Source: Chitinophaga rhizosphaerae (GTDB lineage: Bacteria; Bacteroidota; Bacteroidia; Chitinophagales; Chitinophagaceae). From it: a stretch of 64,000 bases of DNA. Positions 56,568 to 64,000 of this stretch are shown here, piece by piece. Under the pieces are notes generated by a model, which worked only from the letters and a program-made list of their open reading frames with translations, was not told the origin of the DNA and did no database searches. Position numbers and translations under genes: made by a program. The stretch is from assembly GCF_003958645.1 (NCBI RefSeq), contig NZ_RXLO01000015.1, forward strand, positions 32,129 through 96,128. Reading direction: 5' to 3'. Each line of letters starts with the position of its first letter. Position 1 is the stretch's first letter.

Positions 56568-59201
56568 ATGGCAGGTAACAAACTGAAATCAGAGAAGAAA
56601 GAACCAAAAAAGAAGAAAGAGGCCCCGGCCCCCAATCCCGACGTGCTCAAGCCCGACAAGGAGCCGGAAGTGAAAGTGCGGGAGCTGGTGAAGGACGAGC
56701 GGACCCACAAAGTGCTGGGTGCCGTTTTCCTGCTGCTGGCCCTCTACTGTTTCATCGCGTTCACGTCTTATCTCTTCACCTGGGAAGAAGACCAGGACAA
56801 GGTATTCCGCTATTCCTCCTCCGTGCTGTTCCGCGACGATGTGGATGTGGACAACCTGCTGGGAAGGCTGGGCGCGTTTACGTCGCACTGGTTTTTTTAC
56901 AAAGGGTTCGGTGTTGCGTCGTACCTGTTCACCTATTTTTTCTTTATCGTAGGCATCAATTTCATCGTGGGGCGGAGGGTTTTCCGCTTCTGGCGAAATG
57001 TGAAATACATCATCTTCGGATTGCTGTTCCTCAGCATGACCTTCGCTTTCCTTTCCGGTAAATCGGCTTTCCCCTGGGGCGGCGCCATGGGCGACGCGCT
57101 GAATAAATGGGTAAGCGGTTTCCTCGGGAAAACCGGCACCGGCCTGCTGCTCATCACCGCAGGCATCTGCTGGCTCATCTGGAAATTCAACCTCGATTTC
57201 AAATGGCCCGAAAAACAGGCCAAAGCCGCCAAACCGGTAATGCCGGCATATGCGGAGGAAGAGGCGGAAGATGAAGGGGAAGTGGAAGACCTGCGGAACG
57301 CGCCTTCCATCAACGACCGGTACAACGGCCTGAAGGGCGATGCCCCGCCTGTTTTCAAAGAGGAAGAAGAAGAGGCGTTCGATCCGGCTTTACAGCTGAT
57401 CGAAAGGGAAGAGCCGGCCCCCCTCGCCACAACCCCTCCGCCGTTCGCCATGCCCGAACCGGAAGCGGAAGACCTGGCGCTGGAAGAGCTGAAACTCACC
57501 ATCCACGACGACGCGCCGCCGCCGCAACCGCTCCCCGAACCGGAGCCCGCACCCATCCCGCTCGATATTCCGCCGCCCGTTCCCCGCAAGCCCAGGACAG
57601 TGGAAGACGTGGCCTTCGAGATCAAACCGGTGTATGAAGACCCGACAGACGAAGAAGTGGAAGAGATCGTACCCGTCCGCGAAGCCGTGCCCGTAGACCC
57701 CTACGAGCCTACGCTCGATCTGCGCGACTATAAATACCCGGCGCTCGACCTGCTGGAAAACCACGGGTCCGACAAGATCGTGCAAGACGCATCGGAGCTG
57801 GAAAAGAACAAGAACCAGATCATCGACACCCTCAAGAACTACGATATTTCCATCCAGAAGATCAGCGCCACCGTGGGCCCCACCGTTACCCTGTACGAAA
57901 TCGTACCGGCGGCCGGCGTGCGCATCTCCCGGATCAAAAACCTGGAAGACGATATCGCGCTGAGCCTTTCCGCGCTCGGTATCCGCATCATCGCGCCCAT
58001 CCCGGGCCGCGGAACGATCGGTATCGAAGTGCCGAACGTGAAAAAAACCATCGTTTCGCTCCGGAACATGCTCGCGTCCGATAAATTCCAGCATAGCCAG
58101 ATGGACCTTCCCATCGCCATCGGCAAAAAGATCGATAACGAGAACTTCATCGCCGACCTCGCCAAAATGCCCCACCTGCTCATGGCGGGCGCTACCGGGC
58201 AAGGTAAGTCGGTGGGTATCAATACGCTGCTCGTTTCCCTGCTCTACAAAAAACATCCTTCCCAGCTGAAATTCGTGCTGGTAGACCCGAAGAAAGTGGA
58301 GCTGAGCCTGTACAAGCTCATCGAGAAGCACTTCCTCGCGAAGCTGCCGGGTGAGGAAGACGCCATCATCACCGATACCAAAAAGGTGGTGCATACGCTC
58401 AACGCGCTTTGTATCGAGATGGATTTGCGGTACGACCTGCTGAAAGAAGCCGGTACGCGTAATATCCGCGAGTACAACGCCAAGTTCACCCAACGCCGCC
58501 TCAATCCGCAGAAAGGGCACCGTTACCTGCCGTTCATCGTACTGGTGATCGACGAGTTCGCCGACCTGATCATGACGGCCGGCAAGGAAGTGGAAATGCC
58601 GATCGCGCGGCTGGCCCAGCTGGCGCGCGCCGTGGGCATCCACCTGATCATCGCTACGCAGCGCCCGTCTGTCAATATTATTACCGGTACCATCAAAGCC
58701 AACTTCCCGGCGCGTATCGCGTTCAAGGTTTCCTCGAAGATCGACTCCCGCACTATCCTCGATACCGGCGGTGCGGAGCAGCTGATCGGGCAGGGCGACA
58801 TGCTGATTTCCTTCAACGGCGAGGTGGTGCGCCTCCAGTGCGCCTTCGTGGATACGCCGGAAGTGGAGTCTGTGGCCGAATTCATCGGAGAACAGCGTGG
58901 CTACCCCGATGCGTTCCTGCTGCCGGAATATATTGATGAGAAAGACATGGAAGGGAAGGATTTCAGCCTGGCCGACCGGGACCCGCTGTTTGAGGAAGCT
59001 GCCCGCGTGATCGTGCAAAACCAGCAGGGATCTACTTCTTTGCTACAGCGACGCATGAAACTGGGCTATAACAGGGCGGGCCGGCTCATGGACCAGCTGG
59101 AGGCCGCCGGGATCGTAGGCCCCAACATGGGCAGCAAGGCCCGGGAAGTGAACGTGAAAACGGAAGCCGACCTCGAAGAGATCCTCAATAGTATGTTATA
59201 A
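56568..59201 (+). CDS. ftsK: DNA translocase FtsK/SpoIIIE
   Basis: From the ATG at 56568 (MAGNKLKSEKKEPKKKKEAP) the protein has 877 residues. A lysine-rich start is followed by four membrane helices (about 45-210), an acidic proline-rich linker (about 220-385), and the motor: 'LLMAGATGQGKSVGINTLLV' (Walker A near 545) and 'LVIDEFADLIMTAGKEVEMP' (Walker B near 660). The C-terminal gamma winged helix 'LLQRRMKLGYNRAGRLMDQL' reads DNA polarity (KOPS-type) sequences. It pumps chromosome ends at the division septum. Confidence 0.96.
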   Translation: MAGNKLKSEKKEPKKKKEAPAPNPDVLKPDKEPEVKVRELVKDERTHKVLGAVFLLLALYCFIAFTSYLFTWEEDQDKVFRYSSSVLFRDDVDVDNLLGRLGAFTSHWFFYKGFGVASYLFTYFFFIVGINFIVGRRVFRFWRNVKYIIFGLLFLSMTFAFLSGKSAFPWGGAMGDALNKWVSGFLGKTGTGLLLITAGICWLIWKFNLDFKWPEKQAKAAKPVMPAYAEEEAEDEGEVEDLRNAPSINDRYNGLKGDAPPVFKEEEEEAFDPALQLIEREEPAPLATTPPPFAMPEPEAEDLALEELKLTIHDDAPPPQPLPEPEPAPIPLDIPPPVPRKPRTVEDVAFEIKPVYEDPTDEEVEEIVPVREAVPVDPYEPTLDLRDYKYPALDLLENHGSDKIVQDASELEKNKNQIIDTLKNYDISIQKISATVGPTVTLYEIVPAAGVRISRIKNLEDDIALSLSALGIRIIAPIPGRGTIGIEVPNVKKTIVSLRNMLASDKFQHSQMDLPIAIGKKIDNENFIADLAKMPHLLMAGATGQGKSVGINTLLVSLLYKKHPSQLKFVLVDPKKVELSLYKLIEKHFLAKLPGEEDAIITDTKKVVHTLNALCIEMDLRYDLLKEAGTRNIREYNAKFTQRRLNPQKGHRYLPFIVLVIDEFADLIMTAGKEVEMPIARLAQLARAVGIHLIIATQRPSVNIITGTIKANFPARIAFKVSSKIDSRTILDTGGAEQLIGQGDMLISFNGEVVRLQCAFVDTPEVESVAEFIGEQRGYPDAFLLPEYIDEKDMEGKDFSLADRDPLFEEAARVIVQNQQGSTSLLQRRMKLGYNRAGRLMDQLEAAGIVGPNMGSKAREVNVKTEADLEEILNSML

Positions 59202-59214
59202 GCATAATTTGTAA

Positions 59215-59222
59215 TAATTTTG
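59215..59222 (+). promoter_or_regulatory. Possible -7 box of lolA
   Basis: TAATTTTG fits TAnnTTTG and would leave a leader of about 65 bases before the ATG at 59294. No good -33 element is visible. Confidence 0.35.
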
Positions 59223-59293
59223 CATTTCTTTAACAGGGGGATTTAAACGTCTCGGCATAACATTTGTCTATCTTACCTGAGAATAAACTTAAA

Positions 59294-59962
59294 ATGAACA
59301 GAATGATCAAGAAAACGGTATTTACGGGGCTGGTTCTTTGCGGACTGATGGGCGGCGCCATGGCACAGACGGGCAAAAGCGATCCGAAGGCCAAGGTAGT
59401 GCTCGACAACGTGAGCAAGAAGTTCAAGTCCCTCAAATCTGTTATCGCCAATTTCGTTTTGAAAGTGGAAGGTGCCAATAACAGCGTGTCCGACTCCAAA
59501 AAGGGCTCGGTATACGTGAAAGGCGCGAAATATAAGGTGGTGATGGGCGACCAGGAGATCATCAGCGACAACAAGACTTCCTGGACCTACGCCAAAGACG
59601 TGAACGAGGTGACCATCAATAATGTGGACCAAAGCAGCCAGGGCATGACGCCGGCGAAGATCTTCACCAATTTCTACGACAAGGATTTCCTGTACAAACT
59701 GAACGGAGAAACCAGCGAAAAAGGCAAAGTGCTGCAGAATATCGAGCTGACGCCGACCGACAAATCGAAGCCCTTTTTCAAAGTGCTGATCGATGTGGAC
59801 AAGAAGACGCAGACGCTGGCGCGCATGAAAGTGTTCGAGAAAAACGGCAACCGTTATACTTACGAGATCAACAGTTTCCAGCCTAATGGCGCGGTGACCG
59901 ACGATATGTTCACGTTCGACGCCAAAAAGCATCCCGGCGTTGAGGTGGTGGACCTCAGGTAA
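59294..59962 (+). CDS. lolA: Outer-membrane lipoprotein carrier protein LolA
   Basis: From the ATG at 59294 (MNRMIKKTVFTGLVLCGLMG) the protein has 222 residues with a signal peptide ending 'GAMAQ'. The fold is the LolA half-barrel: 'LDNVSKKFKSLKSVIANFVL', 'GSVYVKGAKYKVVMGDQEII' and 'SDNKTSWTYAKDVNEVTI' are family-typical. It should ferry lipoproteins across the periplasm. It follows ftsK, as in many bacteria, and ends in a hairpin terminator. Confidence 0.9.
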   Translation: MNRMIKKTVFTGLVLCGLMGGAMAQTGKSDPKAKVVLDNVSKKFKSLKSVIANFVLKVEGANNSVSDSKKGSVYVKGAKYKVVMGDQEIISDNKTSWTYAKDVNEVTINNVDQSSQGMTPAKIFTNFYDKDFLYKLNGETSEKGKVLQNIELTPTDKSKPFFKVLIDVDKKTQTLARMKVFEKNGNRYTYEINSFQPNGAVTDDMFTFDAKKHPGVEVVDLR

Positions 59963-59983
59963 TTACGGTTTCGGAAGATATGG

Positions 59984-60014
59984 AAAGGGCCCCCTGCGCA
60001 AGGGGGCCTTTTTT
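59984..60014 (+). terminator. Intrinsic terminator after lolA
   Basis: GGCCCCCT (59988-59995) pairs with AGGGGGCC (60001-60008), extended by A-T pairs, and six T residues follow (60009-60014). Confidence 0.85.
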
Positions 60015-60087
60015 ATGGCCGTTGGGCCGAGTATCCCGGCATTGTCATGTCTGGGCGGATATCATGGGTAACTTTCCTTTTTTTTAC

Positions 60088-60095
60088 TACATTTG
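60088..60095 (+). promoter_or_regulatory. -7 box of lpd
   Basis: TACATTTG matches TAnnTTTG 27 bases before the ATG at 60123. The -33 region lacks a clear TTTG. Confidence 0.55.
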
Positions 60096-60122
60096 CCACG
60101 TTTATTTTAAAAATCAAGCAAT

Positions 60123-61529
60123 ATGGCATACGACGTAATCGTAATTGGTAGCGGTCCCGGTGGATACGTGGCGGCTATCCGGGCTTCTCAACTGGGTTTT
60201 AAAACAGCGATAGTAGAACGGGAGAATTTGGGCGGTATCTGTTTGAACTGGGGATGTATCCCAACCAAGGCATTGTTGAAATCTGCACAGGTAATGGAAT
60301 ATATCCAGCATTCCAAAGATTACGGCGTGACCGTAGGCGATGCGAAAGCTGATTTCCCCGCGGTGATCAAACGCTCCCGCGGCGCGGCCGACAAAATGAG
60401 CAAAGGCGTTCAGTTCCTCATGAAGAAGAACAAGATCGACGTGCTCCCCGGCAACGGTAAACTGAAAGCGAAAGGACAGGTGGAAGTGACCGACAAAGAC
60501 GGTAAAGCCGCCGTTCACGAAGCCAAACATATCATCCTCGCCACCGGCGCCCGCTCCCGCGAGCTGCCGAACCTGAAGATCGACGGCAAAACCGTGATCG
60601 GCTACCGCGAGGCCATGAACCTCCCCACCCAGCCCAAAAGCATGATCGTAGTAGGTTCCGGCGCCATCGGCGTGGAATTCGCTTACTTCTACGCTACCAT
60701 GGGTACCAAAGTGACCATCGTTGAATTCATGCCGCGCATCGTGCCGGTGGAAGACGAAGATATCTCCAAGGAACTGGAAAAAATCTACAAGAAGAAAGGC
60801 ATCGACGTGATGACCAATTCTTCCGTAGAAGCCGTGGAAGCCACCAAATCCGGCGTGAAAGCCAAGGTGAAAACCGCTTCCGGCGAAGTGACCCTCGAAG
60901 CGGACGTTGTACTGAGCGCCGTGGGCATCACCTCCAACATCGAAAACATCGGCCTCGAAACCCTCGGTGTTAAAACCGACAAGGGTAAAGTACTGGTTGA
61001 CAAATACTACGCTACCAACGTTACCGGCGTTTACGCCATCGGCGACATCGTTCCCGGCCAGGCCCTCGCGCACGTTGCTTCCCGCGAAGCGATCATCTGC
61101 GTGGAAGCCATCGCCTACAACGAGAAAAAATACAGCCACAAACCCGCAGTTGTTGACTACAACAATGTGCCGGGATGTACGTATTGCGCACCCGAGATCG
61201 CTTCCGTAGGTTACACCGAGAAAGCGGCGAAGGAAGCCGGTTACGAAGTGAAAGTGGGCAAATTCCCCTACACCGCTTCCGGAAAGGCAGTTGGCGCCGG
61301 CGCTACCGAAGGTTTCGTAAAAGTGATCTTCGACGCCAAATACGGCGAATGGCTGGGTACCCACATGATCGGCGCGAACGTGACCGAAGCCATCGTACAG
61401 ACCGTTACCGCCCGCACCCTGGAAACCACGTACCAGGAAGTGCTCAACAGCATCCACCCGCACCCGACCATGGCCGAGGCGGTAAAAGATGCCATCGAGG
61501 CGGCTTATGGCGAAGCCATCCACCTGTAA
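60123..61529 (+). CDS. lpdA: Dihydrolipoyl dehydrogenase
   Basis: The protein has 468 residues, as usual. FAD motif 'VIVIGSGPGGYVAAIRA' opens it, the redox disulfide is Cys 40-Cys 45 in 'GGICLNWGCIPTKALL', the NAD motif 'MIVVGSGAIGVEFAYFYATM' lies near residue 180, and the C-terminal 'SIHPHPTMAEAV' carries the catalytic His 447 and Glu 452. It is the E3 subunit of 2-oxoacid dehydrogenases and the glycine cleavage system. No E1/E2 gene is adjacent; it has its own promoter and terminator. Confidence 0.97.
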   Translation: MAYDVIVIGSGPGGYVAAIRASQLGFKTAIVERENLGGICLNWGCIPTKALLKSAQVMEYIQHSKDYGVTVGDAKADFPAVIKRSRGAADKMSKGVQFLMKKNKIDVLPGNGKLKAKGQVEVTDKDGKAAVHEAKHIILATGARSRELPNLKIDGKTVIGYREAMNLPTQPKSMIVVGSGAIGVEFAYFYATMGTKVTIVEFMPRIVPVEDEDISKELEKIYKKKGIDVMTNSSVEAVEATKSGVKAKVKTASGEVTLEADVVLSAVGITSNIENIGLETLGVKTDKGKVLVDKYYATNVTGVYAIGDIVPGQALAHVASREAIICVEAIAYNEKKYSHKPAVVDYNNVPGCTYCAPEIASVGYTEKAAKEAGYEVKVGKFPYTASGKAVGAGATEGFVKVIFDAKYGEWLGTHMIGANVTEAIVQTVTARTLETTYQEVLNSIHPHPTMAEAVKDAIEAAYGEAIHL

Positions 61530-61549
61530 TAGTTTATTACCGTATATGG

Positions 61550-61583
61550 AAGGGCGTCCCGGTTCATCGGGACGCCCTTTTTT
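61550..61583 (+). terminator. Intrinsic terminator after lpd
   Basis: AAGGGCGTCCCG (61550-61561) pairs perfectly with CGGGACGCCCTT (61568-61579) around GTTCAT, followed by a T run. Confidence 0.9.
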
Positions 61584-61634
61584 CATGTTGCGCGCTTTCC
61601 TTAAATTGCCGCTTTGTTTCACCAAATCAAACTT

Positions 61635-63839
61635 ATGCGGCAAACTTTTAAGCTATACCTGCTGGTGGGGGCACTCATCGCCACCCATATCTCCGCTTCC
61701 GCTACGGAAGGGATGTGGCTCCCCCACCTGCTGGGCTCGCTGAACGAGAAAGAAATGAAGGGAATGGGGTTGAAAATCAACGCGTCCGATATTTATAACG
61801 TGAATAAAGGCAGTTTGAAAGACGCCATCGTGAGCTTCGGCGGTTTCTGCACCGGCGAGATCATCTCCTCCAAAGGCCTCCTCCTCACCAACCACCACTG
61901 CGGTTTCGACGCCATCCAGAAACACACCACGCTGGAAAATAACTATCTCGACCGGGGCTTCTGGGCACGCACACAGCGCGAAGAGCTCCCCAACCCCGGG
62001 CTCACCGCCACCTTCATCGTCCGCATCGAAGACGTGACCAAACAGGCCCTCGCAGGCGTAGGCGGCGACCTCGACGAGCGCGGCCGGCAGTCGGCCATCG
62101 ATAAAAACCTCGCGGCCATCAAGTCTTCCGCGAAAAAGGAATCCTGGCAGGAAGTGCTCGTCAAACCCTTCTTCGAAGCCAACCAGTATTTCCTCTTCGT
62201 AACCGAAACCTATAAAGACGTCCGCCTCGTCGGCACACCGCCGTCTTCCATCGGCAAATTCGGCGCGGATACCGATAACTGGATGTGGCCCCGCCATACG
62301 GGCGACTTCTCCATGTTCCGCGTATATGCAGGGAAAGACAACAAACCGGCCGAATACAGCCTGGAAAACGTGCCCCTGCAGCCCAAACACTTCCTGCCCA
62401 TTTCGCTGGACGGCGTAGCGGAAAACGATTTCACCATGGTGTTCGGGTTCCCCGGCCGCACCAACGAATACCTGCCTTCCCGCGCCATGCGGCTGACGGT
62501 GGAAGGACAGGACCCCGCACGCGTGGGCATGCGCGATGCGGCGCTCAAAGTGATCGACGGGTATATGCGCAAAGACAGCCAAATCAAGATACAATATGCC
62601 GCCAAACAGGCTTCCATGGCAAACGCCTGGAAAAAATGGATCGGGGAGATGCAGGGCGTGCAGCAGACCGGGGGCATCCAAAGGAAACTGGCGTATGAAA
62701 AGCGCTTCACCGATGGCGTACAGGCCAATCCCGCGCTGCGCAAGGAATATGGCGGATTGCTCGATTCGCTCAACAAACTGTACGACGACCTGGCCCCCTA
62801 TGCCGTGGCCCGCGATTACTACACCGAGCTCGTCCGCAATACGGAAATCCTCAACATGGCCAACAACGTCGTGAACCTCATGCAGCACGTTCGTGCGAAA
62901 GGCGAAGCGGAATATCCCGCGCTGCGCGACAAATTCCTTGCTTCCACCGAATCCACTTACAAGAATTACAGCACGGCGGTAGACAAGGACGTGACCACGG
63001 CTTTGCTGGATTTATATTTCAAAGAAGTGCCCTCCGCCAAGATCGGCGGAGAAGGCTACCAGATATGGATGGAAACGAATAAAGACGGCAAAATCACGGC
63101 AGACAATATTTTCAGCAAATCGGCGCTCACCAGCTACGACGCACTGAAAGCATTCCTCGACCGGCCTTACGCCACCGTGGCCACCGATATCTGGAAAGAC
63201 CCTGCCACCAGGCTCCTCATCGGCCTGCGCAACGGCTACGCCGAACTGGTCAATGAACCGCACGACGCCATCCAGTCAGACATCAACCGCCTCCAGCGCC
63301 GCTACATGCAGGCGCAGATGGATGTACTGAAAGACCGGCGCTTCTATCCCGACGCCAACAGCACCCTGCGCCTCACTTACGGCAAAGTGGGCGGCTATTC
63401 CCCCCGCGACGCCGTGGAATATGATTTCATGACCACGCTCGATGGCGTGATGGAAAAATACAAACCGGGCGATTACGAGTTCGACGTTCCCGAGAAACTC
63501 CGCCAGCTCCACGCCAGTAAGGACTACGGACGATATGGACAAAACGGCAAAATGCCGGTGTGCTTCATCGCCTCCAACCATACCACCGGCGGCAATTCCG
63601 GCAGTCCCGCGCTGGACGCTTACGGCAACCTCATCGGCCTGAACTTCGACCGCACCTGGGAAGGCACGATGAGCGACATCAACTACGACGCGTCTATCTG
63701 CCGCAACATCATGGTAGACATTCGCTACGTACTTTTCATAGTCGACAAATTCGCCGGGGCCACGCACCTGGTGGAAGAAATGAAACTCGTACATCCGAAG
63801 AAATCGAAAGTAGCGCCCATCCGCAAGAAAGCGGCGTAA
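61635..63839 (+). CDS. S46-family dipeptidyl peptidase, DPP11-type (Asp/Glu-specific)
   Basis: The ATG at 61635 (MRQTFKLYLLVGALIATHIS, a signal peptide) gives 734 residues; the longer frame starts with TTG. The triad is His 88 in 'LLLTNHHCGFDAIQ', Asp in 'FGADTDNWMWPRHTGDFSMF', and Ser in 'TTGGNSGSPALDAYG'. The residue 18 positions after the serine, which sets P1 specificity, is Arg ('GLNFDRTWEG'), as in DPP11, whereas DPP7 has Gly. The enzyme should remove dipeptides with acidic P1 from peptides in the periplasm. The IS element begins 34 bases after its stop. Confidence 0.93.
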   Translation: MRQTFKLYLLVGALIATHISASATEGMWLPHLLGSLNEKEMKGMGLKINASDIYNVNKGSLKDAIVSFGGFCTGEIISSKGLLLTNHHCGFDAIQKHTTLENNYLDRGFWARTQREELPNPGLTATFIVRIEDVTKQALAGVGGDLDERGRQSAIDKNLAAIKSSAKKESWQEVLVKPFFEANQYFLFVTETYKDVRLVGTPPSSIGKFGADTDNWMWPRHTGDFSMFRVYAGKDNKPAEYSLENVPLQPKHFLPISLDGVAENDFTMVFGFPGRTNEYLPSRAMRLTVEGQDPARVGMRDAALKVIDGYMRKDSQIKIQYAAKQASMANAWKKWIGEMQGVQQTGGIQRKLAYEKRFTDGVQANPALRKEYGGLLDSLNKLYDDLAPYAVARDYYTELVRNTEILNMANNVVNLMQHVRAKGEAEYPALRDKFLASTESTYKNYSTAVDKDVTTALLDLYFKEVPSAKIGGEGYQIWMETNKDGKITADNIFSKSALTSYDALKAFLDRPYATVATDIWKDPATRLLIGLRNGYAELVNEPHDAIQSDINRLQRRYMQAQMDVLKDRRFYPDANSTLRLTYGKVGGYSPRDAVEYDFMTTLDGVMEKYKPGDYEFDVPEKLRQLHASKDYGRYGQNGKMPVCFIASNHTTGGNSGSPALDAYGNLIGLNFDRTWEGTMSDINYDASICRNIMVDIRYVLFIVDKFAGATHLVEEMKLVHPKKSKVAPIRKKAA

Positions 63840-63873
63840 CGCATACATTCGGGAAGGAAAGCCGGTCTGCGAA

Positions 63874-64000
63874 TGTAGTGCTCCCAAAAGGTTGGACTTT
63901 TTAGATTAAGCGGCTTGAGTTCGATATTGTATTGGACTCAAGCCGTTTAGTTTTAATTTGATTCTGTGGTTATTGTAATAGTTTATGTACTCAATGATTT
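63874..64000 (-). mobile_element. End of an IS3-family insertion sequence, cut by the window
   Basis: From 63874 the sequence TGTAGTGCTCCCAAAAGG then TTGGAC is the kind of terminal repeat seen in IS3/IS150-group elements (TGTA...CCC..AAAGTTGGAC). Inside it the minus strand encodes the last part of an IS3 transposase. CGGCTTGAGT (63911-63920) and ACTCAAGCCG (63936-63945) form a hairpin at the end of that gene. The other end of the element is outside the window, so target duplication cannot be checked. Confidence 0.85.
63906..64000 (-). CDS. IS3-family transposase (OrfB), C-terminal fragment at window edge
   Basis: Read on the minus strand, the last 31 codons before the stop (63906-63908) give 'IIEYINYYNNHRIKLKLNG' followed by 'LSPIQYRTQAA'. 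The pattern YI.YYN..R...KL.GLSP.QYR is the well-known C-terminus of IS3-family DDE (rve_3) transposases. The catalytic part lies beyond the window. Too short to be found as an ordinary reading frame here. Confidence 0.9.
   Translation of the reverse strand, partial: IIEYINYYNNHRIKLKLNGLSPIQYRTQAA

Noticed and set aside
57390..59018. 542-codon open frame on the minus strand
   Set aside because: Antisense to the ftsK motor domain; amino-acid composition is that of a reverse-frame shadow.
60114..61643. 509-codon open frame on the minus strand
   Set aside because: Covers lpd entirely in antisense, with Phe/Gly/His-rich repetitive text and no domain.
61653..62888. 411-codon open frame on the minus strand
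   Set aside because: Antisense to the S46 peptidase gene, whose catalytic triad is complete.

Overview
The window looks like chromosomal DNA of a Bacteroidota bacterium, most likely of the family Chitinophagaceae (Chitinophaga-like). The reasons are a SusC/SusD pair under FecI/FecR control, a T9SS type B (CHU_C) sorting domain, DUF3667, DUF3810 and OMP_b-brl_3-type proteins, an S46 dipeptidyl peptidase, a MarR-crt carotenoid operon, and many Bacteroidota-type promoters (TTTG, about 16-22 bases, then TAnnTTTG). Genus assignment is inference.

Layout, left to right. 1-6984 (minus): sigma factor, FecR anti-sigma, STN-containing SusC, SusD and a cut-off secreted protein, a trans-envelope-signalled uptake locus. 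7658-10812: three tightly packed secreted proteins, the last with a T9SS sorting domain. 11037-15804: a small SRPBCC protein, a strong terminator, then MarR-crtI-crtB-crtZ-lycopene cyclase, a complete route from GGPP to zeaxanthin-type carotenoid, with a striking double-palindrome operator around the MarR promoter. 15909-21050: a TonB-dependent receptor, VOC and GNAT proteins and a di-haem peroxidase. 21159-25190 (minus): an operon of a lipoprotein with a possible permuted papain-like domain, a 3-TM protein, a secreted protein and a Wzy/WaaL-like O-antigen ligase family protein; I consider this the best candidate for an undescribed system. 25285-28909: transglutaminase-like lipoprotein, Crp-type regulator and a GH16 glucanase with a carbohydrate-binding tail. 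29667-29917: tRNA-Gly and tRNA-Leu with promoter and terminator.

30943-35014 carries two tandem DUF3667 paralogues, enoyl-CoA hydratase, beta-carbonic anhydrase and a lipoprotein with the CKPHxC loop of the Ivy lysozyme inhibitors. 35060-64000 is mostly housekeeping: tex, mazG, a 12-TM NtrY-type kinase, plsX-rpmF-DUF177, a hybrid histidine kinase, a fructosamine-kinase relative, DUF3810, arginase, acyl-CoA dehydrogenase, PLPBP, a thioredoxin-fold lipoprotein, dcd, PPTase-aroK-DUF423, an alpha/beta hydrolase, ftsK, lolA, lpd and a DPP11-type peptidase. The last 127 bases are the end of an IS3-family insertion sequence, with the C-terminus of its transposase readable on the minus strand.

Most operons end in clear hairpin-plus-T terminators, and TAnnTTTG boxes correct several start codons (DUF177, PLPBP, GNAT, the second DUF3667 and the YD-like protein). 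All family calls come from reading the translations; no database search was run.
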